Source: Trypanosoma brucei gambiense DAL972 (Eukaryota; Euglenozoa; Kinetoplastea; Trypanosomatida; Trypanosomatidae). From it: a DNA stretch of 10,000 bases. The notes beneath the pieces are model-generated. The model worked only from the letters and a program-made list of their open reading frames with translations. It did not search any database and had not been told where the DNA came from. Positions within the stretch are counted from its first letter, which is position 1, and each line of letters opens with the position of its first letter. The DNA is taken from contig NC_026735.1 of assembly GCF_000210295.1 (NCBI RefSeq), positions 1 to 10,000 on the forward strand, given 5' to 3'. Below are positions 7,261-10,000 of the stretch, one piece after another. Both the position numbers and the translations under genes were made by a program.

Positions 7261-8295
7261 CGAGGACTAAAAGCTGAACGTTTGCAACTGGTCACGCATA
7301 ACTAGTTCGGACATAACACGAAACAGACCTCTGTAAAAAAAAAAATATGGTACACACTAACTTGCACTGTAATGTGTTCATGCGTCATCCCCTACAGAAA
7401 ATGATACAAAAAATAAATGAATAAACGCCTCCCCCCTCTATTGAAATGCGGATATTGTTTCACTACTTTCCAATAACTCTGGAGGTTCCTTCACCTTGGG
7501 AATTTACTGGATTATCATATTTCTCACTAAAGGTTCATTTTTCTAATGCAATCAAATCGGAAGCTTTATGCGAGATTTCAAAAGTGTGGCAGCCAGCCTC
7601 ACGTAACATTTAGGAACTCCTGAGTACGGGTGCCTCCACGGCTGACTTAACTTCAAGGGTTACCGATCTTTCTTTGTATACATGGCCACAGTCAGGCTGA
7701 AAACGGATTTATTCTGTTCCCACCTCTAGAAATGGCGTGCCATAAGACAATTAGGTATCACTGGGATAAATGGAATATTGGAAGTTTAATGAACTTTCGG
7801 TGTGCTGATGATAATTACGAGGGGAAAGTGGCATCTATTGAACTGTAAAAAGAGGCTTTTTTGGAAATCGGATATGTGCAGGCCAGACTCGGACTTCCTT
7901 CAGTGATAGTTGTCGGATTGAATGATTGAGGTGATAAACCAGCTTTGGAATTCATGGACTTCATGTTGTTCCACCCATTTCAACGCACCAATCACAGCCA
8001 GGCAGACCGCTTCCACCGCCCTATAAAACTATGCCTATATTAAAGCGAGTGCACCACGGTTCTACTGAAGTAGCGCACTGCGATGAACACACAATCCTAC
8101 ACATCCTGTTCCAAGAGAAATACGAGTTTTTCTTTTTAATTTGAGTGGAAAGAACAATCACGATACCGGTTCTAAACCAGTTGGCTAAAAGATCCTCTCA
8201 TGTACTACTTGGGCGTATTTTAAAAGGGAAAAGACAAAAAACCATGGAGTGCACTTTACTACCTTAGTATCGCACGTGATCGAGTGAATAACTGA
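7261..8295. other. Unassigned DNA; weak + strand frame at 7651-8040
   Basis: No recognised gene. Frame 1 on the + strand is open at 7651-7845 (65 codons, including CADDNYEGKVASIEL), 7849-7926 (KEAFLEIGYVQARLGLPSV onward) and 7930-8040, broken by TAA at 7846 and TGA at 7927. The composition looks more protein-like than the spacer frames, so a decayed gene is possible. The number of stops across 7505-8040 is only modestly below chance, and no family is recognised. A11 lies at 7335-7345. Confidence 0.3.
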
Positions 8296-8767
8296 GAGCT
8301 ACAGAAAAAAATGTGCTCCCATCATCCTCTTAATGCTCCAAACGTGTGTCAAGTATCCTCTTTACAGATGCAGAGTCAAAGAAAACGTTTTAGCTTTACC
8401 TGTCATGTTTGCCAGGTCAATTATCTGCACACATTGTTAGGAGGCTCTTGGGTTTACCTCCAAATATTGTATGATATATCTTTTCCATGTTGATTGGCAT
8501 GAAATATTCTGCTCCCAAAGCAATTGTGATCTCTCTACATTTTCCCAAGTCACGATCCCCATACATTGGTACACATTTCCATGTGGAGTGCTAAGAAGGG
8601 GATGGTCCGTGGAAGCACCTTTTACAGCCCGCCGAGTGTTGGTGTTCAAAACTTCTAACTGGGAAGAAGAAGTGCGCCACAACAGCTCGCCACCACAGCA
8701 TGCCGAGGACATTCGAAGTTCCAATGTCGATAATGGGAATTCACAACCGCAAGCGTATATTGAATAG
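8296..8767 (+). other. Two overlapping open stretches, no recognised product
   Basis: Frame 1 is open from 8296 to 8490, with Cys/His-containing TCHVCQVNYLHTLLGG. Frame 2 is then open from about 8447 to 8764, including GVLRRGWSVEAPFTARRV. The pair could be one decayed reading frame with a shift near 8450-8490, lying downstream of the frame-1 stretch at 7651-8040. I recognise no domain, and the minus strand is open here too (8437-8724), so coding on either strand is unproven. Confidence 0.25.
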
Positions 8768-9262
8768 AGGAATTTTCATTTTTGTGCCCAATCGCATTTA
8801 CTTCATCAATAGCCGTGGGTTTCTCCTTACTCGCAGAACATGCGTGTATTTTGACACAACAGCCGATACTTTTCCAAAAAAAAAACACATGTACGATGGT
8901 AGGAACCAAGTGTTCGCATTTATGCACCATCAAAACCTCTTATTCAGTAGAAATAAAAAGTTTGAAGGAAACGAAAAGAAAGAACCAAATCCCTTTTGAA
9001 ATTGAACATTACTTTTTGCGCCTCTCTAACATATCGGTTAAAGCCTCTCTTCTTCTTAATCTTTTCCCAACCACACGCACCTCGCATAATAGGGCTAAGC
9101 GACTGCACCGTGTGTAAAACGATGGAAATTCGCATTGAAGTGCGTAAGTTCGTGAAGGAAACAAAAAATAACTGGCATGGGCACACTCTCCATTACGCCG
9201 AGAATGTATCAAAGAAAATATATACACATACGGATGCACAAGCGGAGCATACGGGTATATGA
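8768..9262. other. Unassigned DNA with short open frames on both strands
   Basis: Several 80-110 codon frames overlap one another on both strands. None has a recognisable motif, and their Lys/Ile/Phe-rich translations are typical of AT-rich non-coding DNA. An A10 run occurs at 8876-8885. No gene is called. Confidence 0.4.
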
Positions 9263-10000
9263 TATCACGTGATGATGCAGAACTTTCAAAGCATCAACAG
9301 CGTACACCACACACTATAGAGAGAGATAGTCATGCCTTTCTGATCTTTTCTTTTTTCACCCAATCTATTATTCCACATTATTTCTCCCATTAGAACACGA
9401 TGGTATGGAGTAATAATGTGAGGTGAAGCACATACATATGATATGAGAAGGAGAGGTGTGACACTGTAGTGTTTCATCCGAAGGAAGAGTTAACAAATAA
9501 CATATACAGTAGCCACACTTCCCATATTGTGCACATAATGCCTCATGGTATATTATTAGTATGTACAGGGGAAAACTATGTCGATATATTATAACAAACC
9601 TTTACAGCCACAAAATATACGGTTTGCATTATTCTTACATTTCGAGAAAAGCGGCTAACACAAAGGAGCTTATTATAATATTCCTATAAATTCCCCATAT
9701 GTGTCCAAGCTGTCTCCTCAGCATATAATATATTGTGATATGGAGAGCATAACCCCCAGTGCGACAAATATGAGATATATGTAAACATCAATAAATAAAT
9801 ATACACTTGCCTCTTGGACATACTGGATGTCATATACATGGGAATCTCACCCAAAATAAAGGCTTACAACATATATTATTATAAATCACAATGGCATGCT
9901 ATTAATTTTATTCTTGCATGGAACAATTGCGGCATAGCAGAATATCCGAGTGACCATACACACACATCCAATAAAAGGCTCCCCGTCACAACGTGATGCA
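9263..10000. other. AT-rich non-coding DNA
   Basis: Dominated by TATA, ATAT and TAATA tracts, especially at 9490-9900. No tandem unit, tRNA, rRNA or conserved reading frame was seen. The only open frames are about 60 codons long and look random. A 10-bp palindrome, ATCACGTGAT, is centred in 9264-9273 and is within chance expectation. Confidence 0.6.

Noticed and set aside
9264..9273. Palindrome ATCACGTGAT (E-box core)
   Set aside because: About ten 10-bp palindromes are expected by chance in 10 kb, and there is no adjacent gene to regulate.
9490..9900. Centromeric or 70-bp-type tandem repeat
   Set aside because: The sequence is AT-rich with many TATA tracts, but I could not find a repeating unit by eye.
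1..10000. CRISPR array or bacterial operon structure
   Set aside because: There are no regularly spaced repeats, and the rRNA and retroelement are kinetoplastid.

Overview
The first 76 bases are the reverse complement of the 5' end of a kinetoplastid small-subunit (18S) rRNA gene, read leftward out of the window. From about 2.03 kb to 7.0 kb, on the + strand, lies one decayed non-LTR retrotransposon of the ingi/L1Tc clade, of the kind called DIRE (degenerate ingi/L1Tc-related element) in trypanosomatids. Together these place the window in a trypanosome nuclear genome. The modest GC content and AT-rich, CA/TA-rich flanks fit an African trypanosome such as the T. brucei group better than T. cruzi or Leishmania; that species-level placement is inference.

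Layout: 1-76, SSU rRNA 5' end (minus strand). 77 to about 1200, CA-rich spacer (UG-rich in the rRNA sense), best read as the 5' external transcribed spacer. About 1180-1440, AT-rich DNA where the RNA polymerase I start is expected, although I recognise no promoter motif. 1441-2030, unassigned sequence that may hold the decayed 5' end of the element. 2034-7014, the DIRE, with domains in the canonical order: AP endonuclease, reverse transcriptase, RNase H, a cysteine-rich C-terminal motif, then a series of C2H2-type zinc fingers. 7015-7260, a short open stretch with an A14 run. 7260-9260, unassigned DNA with a few weakly open frames. 9260-10000, AT-rich non-coding DNA.

I find no intact protein-coding gene. 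The DIRE runs through at least three frames, carries several in-frame stops, and has lost catalytic residues in all three enzymes, so it is a fossil copy. It points away from the rRNA gene, so leftward rRNA transcription would not read through it. A 10-kb stretch next to rDNA with no functional gene is unusual for the compact, polycistronic trypanosome genome. It would fit an rDNA-flanking, subtelomeric or centromere-proximal location, which cannot be settled from this window alone. I did not find a new biological system; the least ordinary features are the long zinc-finger tail and the unexplained rightward 2 kb.
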